A stretch of 64,000 bases of DNA, taken from positions 11,068,951 through 11,132,950 of the forward strand of contig OY992541.1 in the NCBI GenBank assembly GCA_963921195.1, given 5' to 3'. Source of the DNA: Pegoplata infirma (taxonomy: Eukaryota; Arthropoda; Insecta; Diptera; Anthomyiidae). This document shows, piece after piece, positions 33,252-43,958 of the stretch. Under the pieces are notes generated by a model. It worked only from the letters and a program-made list of their open reading frames with translations, searched no databases and was not told where the DNA came from. Each line of letters opens with the position of its first letter. Positions within the stretch are counted from its first letter, which is position 1. Made by a program: the position numbers and the translations under genes.

Positions 33252-33879
33252 CTAATGTGCGCGTAAAACAAAAAAAATTAAGCTTTATTTGACATTTGAA
33301 AATATATGTGTATTTTTTTTTAACAATCGCCTTAAAAAAAAAAGAAAAATAGTAAATTGTTCTAGCTCTAGGTCATATTTTTTTACTAATCATTATCGTT
33401 ATTAACGATTATCATTTAAATGACCTACATTACCTGTGGTGTTTTGCTTTTTGCTAAGTAGTCTTGACAATCATCTATTGACCCAGATCAAAAATATTTT
33501 GTTGAAAGCAGTTAATTAATAGTTTCTTAAAAATTGTTGCTGTCACAATATCATAATGACACCCAGCTAAAACTTGGTAATTTTTACTGATTCCCCGGTA
33601 ATGAGTACTAATTACTACCAGCATTACTTACATTAAAAATAATGGCGGTGATATGTACATTAGACCGACTCACCTTATATGGGCAAAAACAAGTTAAAAT
33701 TGTACCCCCTCAAAATTGACTTTGACATGTTTTATGAAGATTACCAAAATATTTGGGCTCTAGAGATAATCTCAGTAATTTTTTTTTTGTCCAATGAATG
33801 ACCAAATATAATAGATATTTAGGAATTCTTTGATTCTGCATTAAAACATTTTAAAAATCTAACCATAGACTCGAGATAA
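33252..33879. other. Intron or intergenic DNA
   Basis: If the exon at 33114..33251 is real this is its upstream intron. ACCCAGCTAAAACTTGGTAA at 33570-33589 resembles the terminus of the element at 53213..53943. Nothing else recognised. Confidence 0.45.
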
Positions 33880-35650
33880 GATGTTTATGAGTTAAAACAC
33901 CTCAATTCAAAACAAAAAGTAGCATTTTTGACCTTACCCCTTTCGAATTTGATGAAACTTGGAATATAGTTAAGCCCTTACCAAAAAATCAAAGTGCCAA
34001 AATTTTGGACTTCTGGTAGTTTTACTTCCAGAGATATGGGGTAGTGAAAATTGGCAAAATCGTATGTATTTGACAAAAGTGTTCTGAGATAAATAAAGAT
34101 AACTCGAAAAGTAATAATAATACAGGTTTCAATCAGGTTGCAAATAATAGGTAATGTGACAGCCGTTAAAATGGCATTCCTCAAGACTTTTTTGAAAAAG
34201 GTCAAAGGTCATTGGTTTTAATCTTACTTTTTGGAGAGCTATATCTCAAAAAACAATATTTTTAAAATTTTGGAAAAAATATATGTTGTTAATAATCACC
34301 TATACCACTTAAGTTTAAATTTTCAGGATGGAGACTTCATTGGAACTTTTAATATTATTAGAAACATAGTGACAGGAAAGAAAAAGCGGTGTATTTTCCC
34401 TTAGAAAAAAAAAATATTTTTTTTTTGTCTCTGAGATTCTGGTACCAAGGTTGACTTTTCTGAATGTTTTTGACGTGCTGAGTCCATACATGACCTTTGA
34501 ACAGGCCTATCGCTATTAGTTTTCGAGATATATGCACAGAAATGTGTGAAAATTGCTAAAGTGCTATTGCCGTGTTTTTTTTGAACATTTAGGTGCATAT
34601 ATCTTGAATAGTAATATCGATAGGCCAGTTAAAAGGTCATATTTGGACTCAGCACGTCAAAAACATTCAGAAAAAATAATTTTGGCACCAGAATTTCAAA
34701 GACAAAAAAAAAAATTTTTTTTCTAAGGGAAAACACACCGCTTTTTCATTCCTGTCACAATTGCTGTGTTTTTCAATAAGTGGATTTATTTTCGGATTAA
34801 TCTAATTTAGTTTAAAATAAATATTTTAACATGCCAAAACAAATTTGAAATATTTTTTTCCGTAATCTACGATAAATTAGCAATTATAATCCGAAAAAAT
34901 GATAAAAATATTTGGAAAATGAAAAAAGTTATAAATAAATCAAAATTAATCCAAAGTGGACTTATTAAATCCTAAAATTTAATTGGATTAATTTTGATTT
35001 ATTTATAACTTTTTTAATTTTCCAAATTTTTTTATCATGTTTTCGGATTATAATTACTAATTTATAGTAGATTACGGAAAAAAATACTCCAAATTTGTTT
35101 TGGCATGTTAAAATATTTATTTTAAACAAAATAAGATTAATCTGAAAATAAATCCACTTTTTGAAAAACACAGCAAATGTTTCATTAATATTAAAAGTTT
35201 CAATGAAGTCTCCATCCTGAAAATTTAAACTTAAGTGGTATAGGTGATTATTAACAACATATATTTTTTCCAAAATTTTAAAAATATTGTTTTTTGAGAT
35301 ATAGCTCTCCAAAAAGTAAGATTAAAACCAATGACCTTTGGCCTTTTTCAAAAAAAATCTTGAGGACCACCATTTTAAAGGCTGTCTCATTACCTATTAT
35401 TTGAAGCCAGAATAAAACCTGTATTGCTATTACTTTTCGAGATATCTTTATTTATGTCAGAACACTTTTGTCAAATATATACGATTTTCTTAATTTTCAA
35501 GACCGCATATCTCGGAATAACCAGAAGCCTGAAAAATTGACAAAATCTCTCTTTTGTTAAAGTAAACCCCCGCACTTAATTTCATTAAATTTGGAGGGGG
35601 TGCGGTCAACTCGTCGGTTGAATTGAGGTGTTTTAGCTCTTATGTCAGTT
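33880..35650. mobile_element. Fold-back element, arms ~650 bp, interrupted in the right arm
   Basis: The left arm 33880-34550 is repeated in inverse at 34590-34760 plus 35177-35650. Shared blocks include AAAACACCTCAATTCAA, CATTGGTTTTAATCTTACTT, AATAATCACCTATACCACTT and GACGTGCTGAGTCC. The right arm is broken by a 416-bp hairpin MITE (34761..35176); the left arm, uninterrupted, shows the empty site near 34375. No gene. Confidence 0.85.
34761..35176. mobile_element. Hairpin MITE nested in the fold-back
   Basis: TTGCTGTGTTTTTCAATAAG and its inverse bound two arms of about 190 bp that pair almost throughout (GGATTTATTTTCGGATTAAT, TTTTGGCATGTTAAAATATT). Somewhat similar in design to the MITE at 63617..63994 (CTGTTTTT then GGATTAA). 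Confidence 0.82.
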
Positions 35651-36389
35651 TTTTGATGCTTTTCAATTCGATTTTACTGAAAACTTAAATAACTTTGGTA
35701 TTTTTTATCCGATTTTCACTTTTAATTTAGCCACAATAAACCAAAAAGGATATTTTATTCGTTATAATTTTAGAATATCACAAATTTATCTAGCTAACTA
35801 ACAATTCAGGTATGAAAAAATCGGACGTTAGCTGCCCAACCTATTCCTGAAAAACTGGATCAGGATCGGAAAAAAAATAAATTTTTCCCCAAATGGCTAT
35901 AAGTCGGAAAGTAAAAAAGATAACGAATAGTTCGATCGATATTGATACCGTATAGAATATTGACTATAAATAGATATCGATTTGAATTTACCAGGTGGTC
36001 TAGTTTTGTCTATACGAATCATCATTCCAAATTTCAAAGGAATCGGGTCAGTCCTTTTTGCTATCGCCATACAAACCACCCTCCCGATATTCACATAATT
36101 CATAATGGAACATATTCGATAAAAAATTTGTTTGTAGGTATTAAACGTGTACTTTGGTAACCTAATCAAATTTTAATATAATTGGACCATTTTTGGACTT
36201 ACAAGAAGAGTCTCCCTGGTGTCACCCTACTATCTTCATGAAATTTGGATATGTTGTTCAGAACGAAAATTAATTCGACACGTATTTTTTTTAGCGGCCC
36301 AAACTCATTTTTAGGGGGGTCGATTTGTATGGGGGTGACATTTACCTTTTTCAGTTTTTTACGATTTACGCCTATTTTGGCAAAAATAA
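35651..36389 (+). mobile_element. Fragment of DINE-1-like family B and flanks
   Basis: 35985-36205 matches the internal part of family B at 28020-28240 (CAAATTTCAAAGGAATCGG, CCCATACAAACCACC-like block, TTGGACCATTTTTGGACTTA). Both ends of the element are missing. The rest shows no gene. Confidence 0.6.
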
Positions 36390-37148
36390 TTAGTGTCCGA
36401 CCGAATATTCGGCTCTGGCTTCGGCTTCGGCCAAAATGCACTATTCGGCCACTATTCGGCTTCGGCCATATTTTTGGCCGAATACCGAATAATTGTATAA
36501 AATTTGAACCCAAGTGTTGAAAACACACTAAAAACACTTTGAATCACATTAGTAAGCCAAAAAAATGTCACCAAGTGTTTTTGTTGCTAAAAAAAAATTT
36601 TAAACTCCAAAAAAATTTTTTTACAAAAAAGTCGTAAGCCAAAAAAAGTGTTTTTGCTGCTAAAACAAAATTTTAAACACCAAAAAATTTTTCGCTCGCA
36701 AAAAAATTTACACTCAAGAAAATTTTTTTTTTACAAAAAAGTCGAAAAAAAGTTTTTGTTAAATATAAAATCATTCTAGACAACATTTTTATACATTTGT
36801 TAATTCCTCCAAGTCGAATTTCACTTTTTTTCTTGTTTTACTAAATAATTTTTTTTTTTAATATTCGGATTCGGTTTCGGCCGAATAGTGAAAATTTGGC
36901 CGAATATTCGGCTCTGGAAAAAATTTACACTCAAGAAAAATTTTTTTTTACAAACAAGTCGATACAAAGTTTTTGTTAAATATAAAATCATTATAGACAA
37001 CATTTTTATACATTTGTGAATTCCGCAAAGTCAAATTTCACTTTTTTTCTTGTTTTTACTAAATATTTTTTTAATATTCGGCTTTGGTTTCGGCCGAATA
37101 GTGAAAATTTGGCCGAATATTCGGCTCTGGTTTCTGCTTCGGCCTATA
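36390..37148. repeat. GCCGAATATTCGGC repeat region
   Basis: GGCCGAATATTCGGCTCTGG and related TTCGG/CCGAA words are clustered at 36400-36490, 36860-36920 and 37075-37145. A 213-bp unit is duplicated (GGCCGAATATTCGGCTCTGG at 36899 and 37112; AACATTTTTATACATTTGT in each). Probably the ends of a DNA transposon with multimerised subterminal motifs. Non-coding. Confidence 0.75.
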
Positions 37149-37332
37149 TACTATAGGCATGTGTGGTATCAGATTAAAGGTATTTAAAATATCTATCTCT
37201 TGTTGCTAACAACGTGCCAAAAAATGTTATTATTTTTTGACTTATTAACAAAAATGTCCTAAAATTTTGGTATTTTACTCAATATGGCGAAAAGTTGTGC
37301 ATGTTTAGACATATGCTTTACACACGTAGATA

Positions 37333-38173
37333 CCCAGGCAGAAACTGCCAACCGTTCCAAAGAAAAAGGCTAGGCAAAGCACTTAATTTTTTGTGCAGAA
37401 GGTAGAATGAATTCGAAAAAGTGCTTTCCAAGCGCTTTGCCAATGTTTTTCTATTTAAATCCGTTCAAAATATAAATTTTTTATTAAAATTTATTAATTT
37501 TTAAATAATTGGAATATTTTTTATTTCCCTGCAGGATTAGTGGCCGGTCCTTGATAGTTCTCATAATATGTCACTTTTACATAATGACCCACATATTACA
37601 AACTTGACACCTTTTATATAAAAATACCTGTTTCTTTCGTGAGGAAGTGTCTTAACTTCGGATATGAAATGTCACTGGACCTATCCCTTTGGAACACAAC
37701 CCGTTTCTGTTCAATACACCACTTTTTTTCTGGACTTTTCCAAAATTTTTCCTAGAAGCATTTTTAATAAATTTTTTTTTATTCCAAAACGCAAAGAAAA
37801 CGGAAAACAAAATTTTCCAGGAAAATATTTCAAAGTTTGTCGAAATTTTTTTTTATCCTAATAAATTAGTCAATCAATTTTTTATCCTAATTTCATAAAT
37901 TTCTTTATTCAAATAAACACAAAAAAAATGTGTCTTATGGACTTATACAATTTCGATACGTCCCATTTTTTTGTTCTAAAAGTGCTATAATAGTACCATA
38001 TTTTTAGTTCTTAAAGCGCTTTCAAAGCGCTTTAAAATAGCAACGGCATACCGTTTACTGTGGATATCATTTTGGACTCTGGGAGAGTACTAAACTGTGA
38101 TGCTTTCCCAGCACTCAAGCGACCATAAAAAGTACTTTGCCAGCGCTCTCCCGTTCGTATTTTTCTGCCTGGG
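37333..38173. mobile_element. TA-flanked TIR element, CCCAGGCAGAAA ends
   Basis: 841 bp. TA on both sides (37331-37332, 38174-38175), left CCCAGGCAGAAACTGCC, right inverted CCCAGGCAGAAAAATACG. AAGCGCTTTG words recur near both ends (37420-37440 and 38010-38030, 38140). Short frames inside are AT-rich and carry no motif. Confidence 0.75.
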
Positions 38174-38376
38174 TAGGTTTCCCAAATACCTTTTATTTGG
38201 TATGGAACACGACTAGGTTTCTATACATAATATAGGAGATAAACGAAAAAAACTGAAAAATTTAAATTTCTTTCTCCCTCATTTGCACCACCATAATGTG
38301 AATTAAGTAACAAAGACTTTTATTTAAAACTGTTATAAAAGAAGCGAGAAAAAACTGGTAAGAGTGTTAAATTCGG
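38174..38376. other. AT-rich DNA with DINE-like 3' end fragment
   Basis: GTAAGAGTGTTAAATTCGGC at 38359-38378 is the terminal piece of a family A 3' end, without the rest. Nothing else recognised. Confidence 0.4.
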
Positions 38377-38580
38377 CGAAGAATGAAATCCTTTTCGAAT
38401 GAATTCTCCAAAAAATCCATTCAGTTTTCATAGTCAGTGAATGCATTCGATTTTATAAATCAGTCTTTAGAATGCATTCTATTGAATGGAATAAATGAAT
38501 GCATTCGATTTCGAAAAATTCAATGCATTCGATTTGTATCATTCCTCTGCGAATGCAATAATTTTTTTAAATAGATTATG
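38377..38580. repeat. GAATGCATTCGATTT repeat, left part
   Basis: GAATGCATTC, a palindrome, or variants occur about six times. The same words resume at 41107..41212, so 38581..41106 may be material inserted into one element. Confidence 0.65.
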
Positions 38581-39071
38581 CAAAACGGAGCCAAATTTTG
38601 GTCCATAGTATCGCCGACCCTCTTTACATGTGATGACCCTAACGGGCCCCAATTTTGAATCCAAGAAAATTGGTATTCTCGAAAATTTTAAAAATGCACA
38701 TATATCACGACATTTAACTGCCTACACGATAAAAAGTCCAAAAGCATTTTTGTAGCTCTTGGCTCGTAGAACACGACCGCCAAATACCCAAAAGCCCTCC
38801 GAGTAATGGTTTTTTAGTTATCCAGTTTTTTAAATTCTTAAGGCCCTACAGGGCCCTTTGATTCATGTATCTCAAAGCAAAGTGGTGCAAAACAGATAAA
38901 AATGTTTGATCAAAATTAGACATACATAGATTTTGATCCAAAATTTTATATTTTTTTTCAAGATACTGAAATCTGGGGGTCTAATTGGGTCTTGAGAATT
39001 TTTAAAATTGTGGAACAACAGTTACTCGAGAGCTTTCAGGTATTTTGTGGTCGTTATAAAAAACAAAAAAA
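38581..39071 (+). mobile_element. Core fragment of the CACTCAAAA MITE group
   Basis: Shares AAAGTCCAAAAGCATTTTTG and TAGCTCTTGGCTCGTAGAAC with 8940-9020 and 32280-32330. No termini seen. Confidence 0.6.
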
Positions 39072-39658
39072 AAACAAGTGAGAGTGTTAAATTCGGCTGT
39101 GCCGAATCTTTTGTACCCTCAAGCATGTAAAAAAAATTTAAAAAAAATGAGGGCAAGGTGGGGAGGGTCGGCAAGCTTGGGGGACTCTTTGCCCTTCGCG
39201 GTATATTGTTACAAGTGCATTTTTGTCTGCTTTGAGCACTAAAGTTTTATAGTTTTATTATTATTTAAATTATTTTTTATCCACGCCCTTAAAAGAGTGG
39301 CGGGCCAAAAAAGACACATTTTTTAATCCCCAGCGCAGGAATATAAATTTCTGCGAACATAAAAACTAATCATTTGATTCACAAAAATACAAAAAACGTC
39401 TAAAAATTGGAATTTTTAAGAGGTTAGTTTAGTTCTTCAAGGGGAACTTTTTTCCCCCTGTTCCGATTTGGCCCATTTCCGACTTAACCTGCCTAGGACC
39501 AGAAGACATATTTATGCCAAACTTGAGGCGTCTAGCTCGTTTATTTTGGACTGCATCGTCTTAACTACAGACGGACGGACGGACATCGCTATAATGTCTT
39601 AGAATCGATCACTGATCAATAATATATATACTTTATGGGGTCCCCGACCGATATTTCG
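39072..39658 (-). mobile_element. DINE-1-like element, family A, 5' end lost
   Basis: Starts at the 3' hairpin end (AACAAGTGAGAGTGTTAAAT) and stops at CCCCGACCGATATTTCGAA, before the TATACCCTCC end. The break point joins the TTCTGATTTTGTCACAATTT repeat, which also follows copy 41221..41909. Confidence 0.78.
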
Positions 39659-40020
39659 AATTTTTTAAATTCTGATTTTGTCACAATTTTCCTTTAAAAA
39701 TTTCCAGATTTTCCCGATAAAAATTTTCAGATTTTTTTCTATGAAAAATTTCGGATTTCAAAATTTTTTTCTTTGGAAAATTTTTTAAAAAGTTTCATTC
39801 TTTCTTTTTTTTATCTTCCTTTTCTTTCCTTTTTCTTTCTTTTTTCTTTATTTTTACATTTTTTAATTTTGATCTGGGGGGAATTTCCCCTTTCTCCCCC
39901 CCCCCCCTTGTAACCGAGCATATTAAAGTACATATGAAAGGACACGGTGGTCAAATTCAAAGTATTTTTTTTTTGCACAAGTTTTCTTCTTTTAAACAAA
40001 TTTTAACAAAAATGCAGAAC
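39659..40020. repeat. TTTCCAGATTTTCCC repeat ending in a C-run
   Basis: 39662-39790 matches 41952-42090 (AATTCTGATTTTGTCACAAT, TTTTCTTTGGAAAATTTTTT). 39880-39910 has GGGGGGAATTTCCCC and a C-run like the termini of the hAT element at 23639, inverted. Possibly a second hAT of that type, truncated. Confidence 0.55.
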
Positions 40021-40316
40021 TTTTTATACCCTCCAACCACAGTATGGGGATATACCCACTTTGTCATTCCGTTTGTAACGCATAGAAATATCGGTCGGGG
40101 ACCCCATAAAGTATATATATTATTGATCTATGATCGATTATAAGTCATTCTACGAATGTCCGTCCGTCCGTCCGTCTGTATAAAGCACGATTCAGTCCAA
40201 AATAGAAGAGCCAGACTCCTGAAAATTGGCAAGAATGTGTCTCATAGTCATAGGCCGGTTAAGTTCGGAAAAATCGGATAAGGGGCAAAAAAGTTCCCTC
40301 TTAAAGAACTAAAAAC
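40021..40316 (+). mobile_element. DINE-1-like element, family A, 5' part only
   Basis: TTTTTATACCCTCCAACCAC through the GTCCGTCC microsatellite to AAGTTCCCTCTTAAAGAACT. It stops where the 3' end of a family B element begins. Confidence 0.78.
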
Positions 40317-41107
40317 AAATAAGAAAGTTATAGTCGGTCAAGACCGGCCATATAATACCCGACACCGGCGTTTCGCGGAAAATGGGTCCCAAGTTCAAAC
40401 ATGGACCGATGGCATCTATCTTTTGTTAAATCTTTAATGAGTGTAAAAAACACCCACAAACCAAGTTTTAGGGAATCAGGCTTCTATTTGTTTCAAATAT
40501 ACCGCTTTAACTGAAAATCGGGCGAAATTTTTATATGGGTCTAGGTCCAAAAATGTTCCGATAATAATCGGTTTTGATAATGTTATTAAAGTATGCGTTT
40601 AATACATACAAGCAAAATTTTAATACAATATTTTTGATTTTCATAAAATTTGAGAGATTTTTGTGAATATCGGGAAGGTGGTTTGTATGGGGGCTACAAG
40701 AAGAACTGGTCCGATTGCTTCAAAATTCGGCATGGTGATTTGTGACTACAAAACACGATTACCTGCCAAATTTCGATAGGTTACCTTTTTTGAAACCGTT
40801 GTTAGAGTCATTTGAGGGAAATTAAAAGGGGACGTTTGTATAATTTCAATAGGCTTCGTCCTTGGGCCAAAAGAAACTTAAGTTTCAAATTTCAGTCAAA
40901 TCAGTTGATAATTGCGACCCGTATCGTTTTTACACCGTTACATAGACAGACGGACGGACAGACGGACATTGCCAAATCGACTCAAAAAGTGATTCTGAGT
41001 TTATCGGTATGCTTAAAGGTGGGTCTAGGACCAATATTTCGGGTAGTTACAAACATCAGCACAAACTCATTATACCCTGTACCACAGAGTTGTGTAGGAT
41101 ATAAAAA
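40317..41107 (-). mobile_element. DINE-1-like element, family B, complete
   Basis: Starts (plus strand) AAATAAGAAAGTTATAGTCG with hairpin GTCGGTCAAGACCGGC and ends ACAGAGTTGTGTAGGATATA. Provides the uninterrupted reference for the split copy at 26488..28467. A 135-codon frame over its right end is a read through the repeat, including its (ACGG)n microsatellite. Confidence 0.82.
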
Positions 41108-41220
41108 TGTAATGCATTCGATTTTTGAAAGTCGAATAAAAAATAAATCGAAGGCATTCAATATTTATAAATCGAATGAGTCGCAAAAATGTGATTGGGG
41201 AATGCAATCAACACAGTAAA
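41108..41220. repeat. GAATGCATTCGATTT repeat, right part
   Basis: AATGCATTCGATTT and AAATCGAA-GCATTCAA words continue the repeat seen at 38377..38580. Confidence 0.6.
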
Positions 41221-41909
41221 AACAAGTGAGAGTGTTAAAGTCGGCTGTGCCGAATCTATTATACCCTCCAACATGTAAAAAAATTTTAAAAAATTTTTGA
41301 CAGGGGCGTTGTTTTAAGGGAGGCAAGGTAGGGGAGGGATCGGTGAGCTGGGGTGACTCCTTGGCCCTCAGGGTATATGTTTACAAGTTCATATTTGTCT
41401 GCTCTGTGCACTTAAGTATTATAGTTTTATAATTATTTAAGTTATTTTTTATCCACGCCCTAAAAAGAGGGGCGGGGCAAAAAAAGGGAAATTTTTAAAT
41501 CCCCTGGGTCCAAGCTCAGGACTATAAGCTTCTACAAACATAAAAATGACTTATTTGGTTCACAAAAATACAAAAAAACGTAAAAAAAAATATCATTTTT
41601 AAGAGGTTGGTTTAGTTCTTCAAGGGGGAACTTTTTTCCCCCTGGTCCGATTTCGCCCATTTCCGAACTTAACCTGCCTAGGACCATAAGACATATTTGT
41701 GCCAAACTTGGGGGGTCCAGCTCTTTTATTTTGGACTGCATCGTGTTAAATACAGACGGACGGACGGACGGACATCGCTAGAATGTCTTAGAATCGATCA
41801 CTGATCAATAATATATATACTTTATGGGGTCCCCGACCGATATTTCGATGCGTTACACACGGAATGACAAAGTGAGTATACCCCCATACTGTAGTTGGAG
41901 GGTATAAAA
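41221..41909 (-). mobile_element. DINE-1-like element, family A, full length
   Basis: AACAAGTGAGAGTGTTAAAG with hairpin TCGGCTGTGCCGA at the left, GTAGTTGGAGGGTATAAAAA at the right, (ACGG)n microsatellite at 41756-41772. Confidence 0.85.
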
Positions 41910-42714
41910 AGTGGTGGGTATTGCTTTTGAGTTTGGGGGGGAAGATTTTTTTTAATTCTGATTTTGTCACAATTTTCCTTTAAAAATTTCCAGATTTTCC
42001 CAATTAAAATTTTTAGATTTTTCCTTTAAAAATTTTCAGATTTATTTCTATGAAAAATTTCGGATTTCAAAATTATTTTCTTTGGAAAATTTTTTAAAAA
42101 GTTTTATAAAGTATCGGACAATGAGAAATTTTTCAGCAGATTAGTTTTCAAGAAATTGTTCAAAAACGCCCTTGAAAAAAATATTTTTTTTTAATTTGTT
42201 TGCATTTGGAGGGGGGGGGGGGGATGGTTCAACTAAATTAACACTCTAATTTTTTTAGTTAAGTTTTTATTAAAAAAAATCCAAAAAATAAAATTTTTTT
42301 TGAAAGTTGGTACAAAATTGAAAACCTCATTTAACATCCCTAAACATGGACCAATTTTTTTCAACACAGTTTTTTAACATTTTAGCTGTTTTCAACGTTT
42401 TAGCTTATTCTGTTTTAAACGTTTTAGCTAATTCTGTAGCCCTAACCATCTAAGAAGCTGAAAATGGCCAAGTTAATAGTATTGAAGATCCTAAAGTTGT
42501 CGGATTTAAATTTGTTTCACTTTGGACGGAAAAATAATATGAATTATGGTAAAATTGCATGCATATAGTAAGTTACATAAGATCCACACGGACCTGGATT
42601 TTTCAGTGTACGTGTGGAAAGACGAAAGAAAAAAGGGGGAAAATTTAATTCTATCTTTTCCAGAGTTTTTTTTGAAGATAACTGGTAAGCTGAAAAGCTA
42701 AAAATAGACATAAT
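41910..42714. other. Repeat-derived DNA before the LINE fragment
   Basis: 41952-42110 matches 39662-39790. 42110-42345 matches 63285-63510 in inverse (GAAAACCTCATTTAACATCC, CAAGAAATTGTTCAAAAACG). No gene. Confidence 0.55.
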
Positions 42715-43824
42715 ATGAGGACGACATCAACTGAAGCTTTGGAAATGCTTCTGGATATGACACCGCTAGACCTCTTCATCAAGGAGAATGCGAAGATTAC
42801 TCTAAATAGACTATTCCAAACGGGATCTCTGAAAAACAGACAGGTTCGACATACGAAGATTATTGGTAGTTCTGAACGGAGCATAAGGACTGATTATGAT
42901 ATCCCTTATAACGTAACTGATGGAAGATTTAAAATTGTGATTCCTTCACTGGATGATTGGCTTAACAACAGAGTAGAATTTCAGCAAATTAACGTTTTTA
43001 CGGATGGTTCCAAAATGTTGGAGGGCACAGGTGGTGGCTTTCACTGTGTGGAACTAAACCTGAATGAGTCTTTCCGTCTAGACAACGATTGTAGTATCTT
43101 CCAAGCCGAAGTATTCGCGATAGCCAAGGCAGCTGAGCAAATTTCGATGTTACCAATATACAGATGTGATATTGGATTCTTCATTGATAGTCAAGCTGCT
43201 TTAATGGCTTTGGAAAGTGATAATATCAGATCTAAGGTGGTCAGCCGCTGCCACAGAGAGCTTAAGGTTCTCAGCGAGCAGCATAATATTACTCTGTGCT
43301 GGGTACCTGGACACAAAGATATTTTGGGAAACGAGAAAGCCGATGAGCTTGCACGACGGGGAGCGGAACTCGCACAGGAGACAGCGGAATCTGAAGTTTT
43401 CCCTCCACTGTCTATTATTTGTCAGAGAATAAGATTGGACACAAGGGCGAGTTGGTTGGATAAATGGTCAAACTCTGATAGGTGTATACAGACAAAATTA
43501 TTATGGGATGAAAGCTTGGCAAAACACTGCAAAATTCTTCTAGATATGGACAGGAAGCAACTGAGAGCTACAGTTAACCTCATTACTGGTCACAACACAT
43601 TGGGTAAACACATGGTAACAATTGGAATTAGAAATGATAATACATGTAGATGGTGCAGAGAATCCGTAGAAGATACATATCATTTCTTATGCGAATGCCC
43701 TGCACTGTCATTTAGAAGATTAAAAATTTTTGGTTCTTATATTTTTCAGAATTTATCCGAATTACGAGGCACGAATCCTTGGACCCTACTGGGATTTATA
43801 AGGGCATCTAAATGGGACGCATAA
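42715..43824 (+). CDS. 5'-truncated LINE ORF2: RNase H domain and C-terminal zinc-finger tail
   Basis: 369 codons uninterrupted, but only the last third of an ORF2. Residues 1-40 (MRTTSTEALEMLLDMTPLDL) are the region that follows reverse transcriptase in I/LOA/R1-type elements. An RNase H domain follows with acidic residues in FTDGSK, FQAEVFAI, FIDSQAAL and NEKADELA, and the WVPGHKDI-GN signature. The end has CRWC-x10-HFLCECPAL, the CCHC-like motif of these proteins. An in-frame stop lies just upstream of the ATG and no endonuclease or RT remains, so this is a dead 5'-truncated insertion; the open frame suggests it is recent. The 3' UTR ends in CCTAACCTAACCTAA at about 43938-43955. Confidence 0.85.
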   Translation: MRTTSTEALEMLLDMTPLDLFIKENAKITLNRLFQTGSLKNRQVRHTKIIGSSERSIRTDYDIPYNVTDGRFKIVIPSLDDWLNNRVEFQQINVFTDGSKMLEGTGGGFHCVELNLNESFRLDNDCSIFQAEVFAIAKAAEQISMLPIYRCDIGFFIDSQAALMALESDNIRSKVVSRCHRELKVLSEQHNITLCWVPGHKDILGNEKADELARRGAELAQETAESEVFPPLSIICQRIRLDTRASWLDKWSNSDRCIQTKLLWDESLAKHCKILLDMDRKQLRATVNLITGHNTLGKHMVTIGIRNDNTCRWCRESVEDTYHFLCECPALSFRRLKIFGSYIFQNLSELRGTNPWTLLGFIRASKWDA

Positions 43825-43958
43825 AGGAAAACCACTTTGGGCTACACAGTAGAAGAAGAGAGAGGATCAAAGTTTCAAAGGAATCATAATGGGCCACAAC
43901 ACGGCCTCTATGGGCGCTGGTGTATACCAGTGTCATCCTTCATAACCTAACCTAACCT
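43825..43958 (+). mobile_element. 3' UTR and CCTAA tail of the LINE fragment
   Basis: Follows the stop codon and ends in CATAACCTAACCTAACCTAA. Many LINEs end in a short tandem repeat instead of poly(A). The same tail ends the relic at 18914..19175. Confidence 0.65.

Noticed and set aside
43930..43958. CCTAA repeats as telomeric sequence
   Set aside because: Only three or four units, at the 3' end of a LINE fragment, and again at the end of a related relic at 19160-19175. This is a retroelement tail; Diptera lack this telomere repeat.
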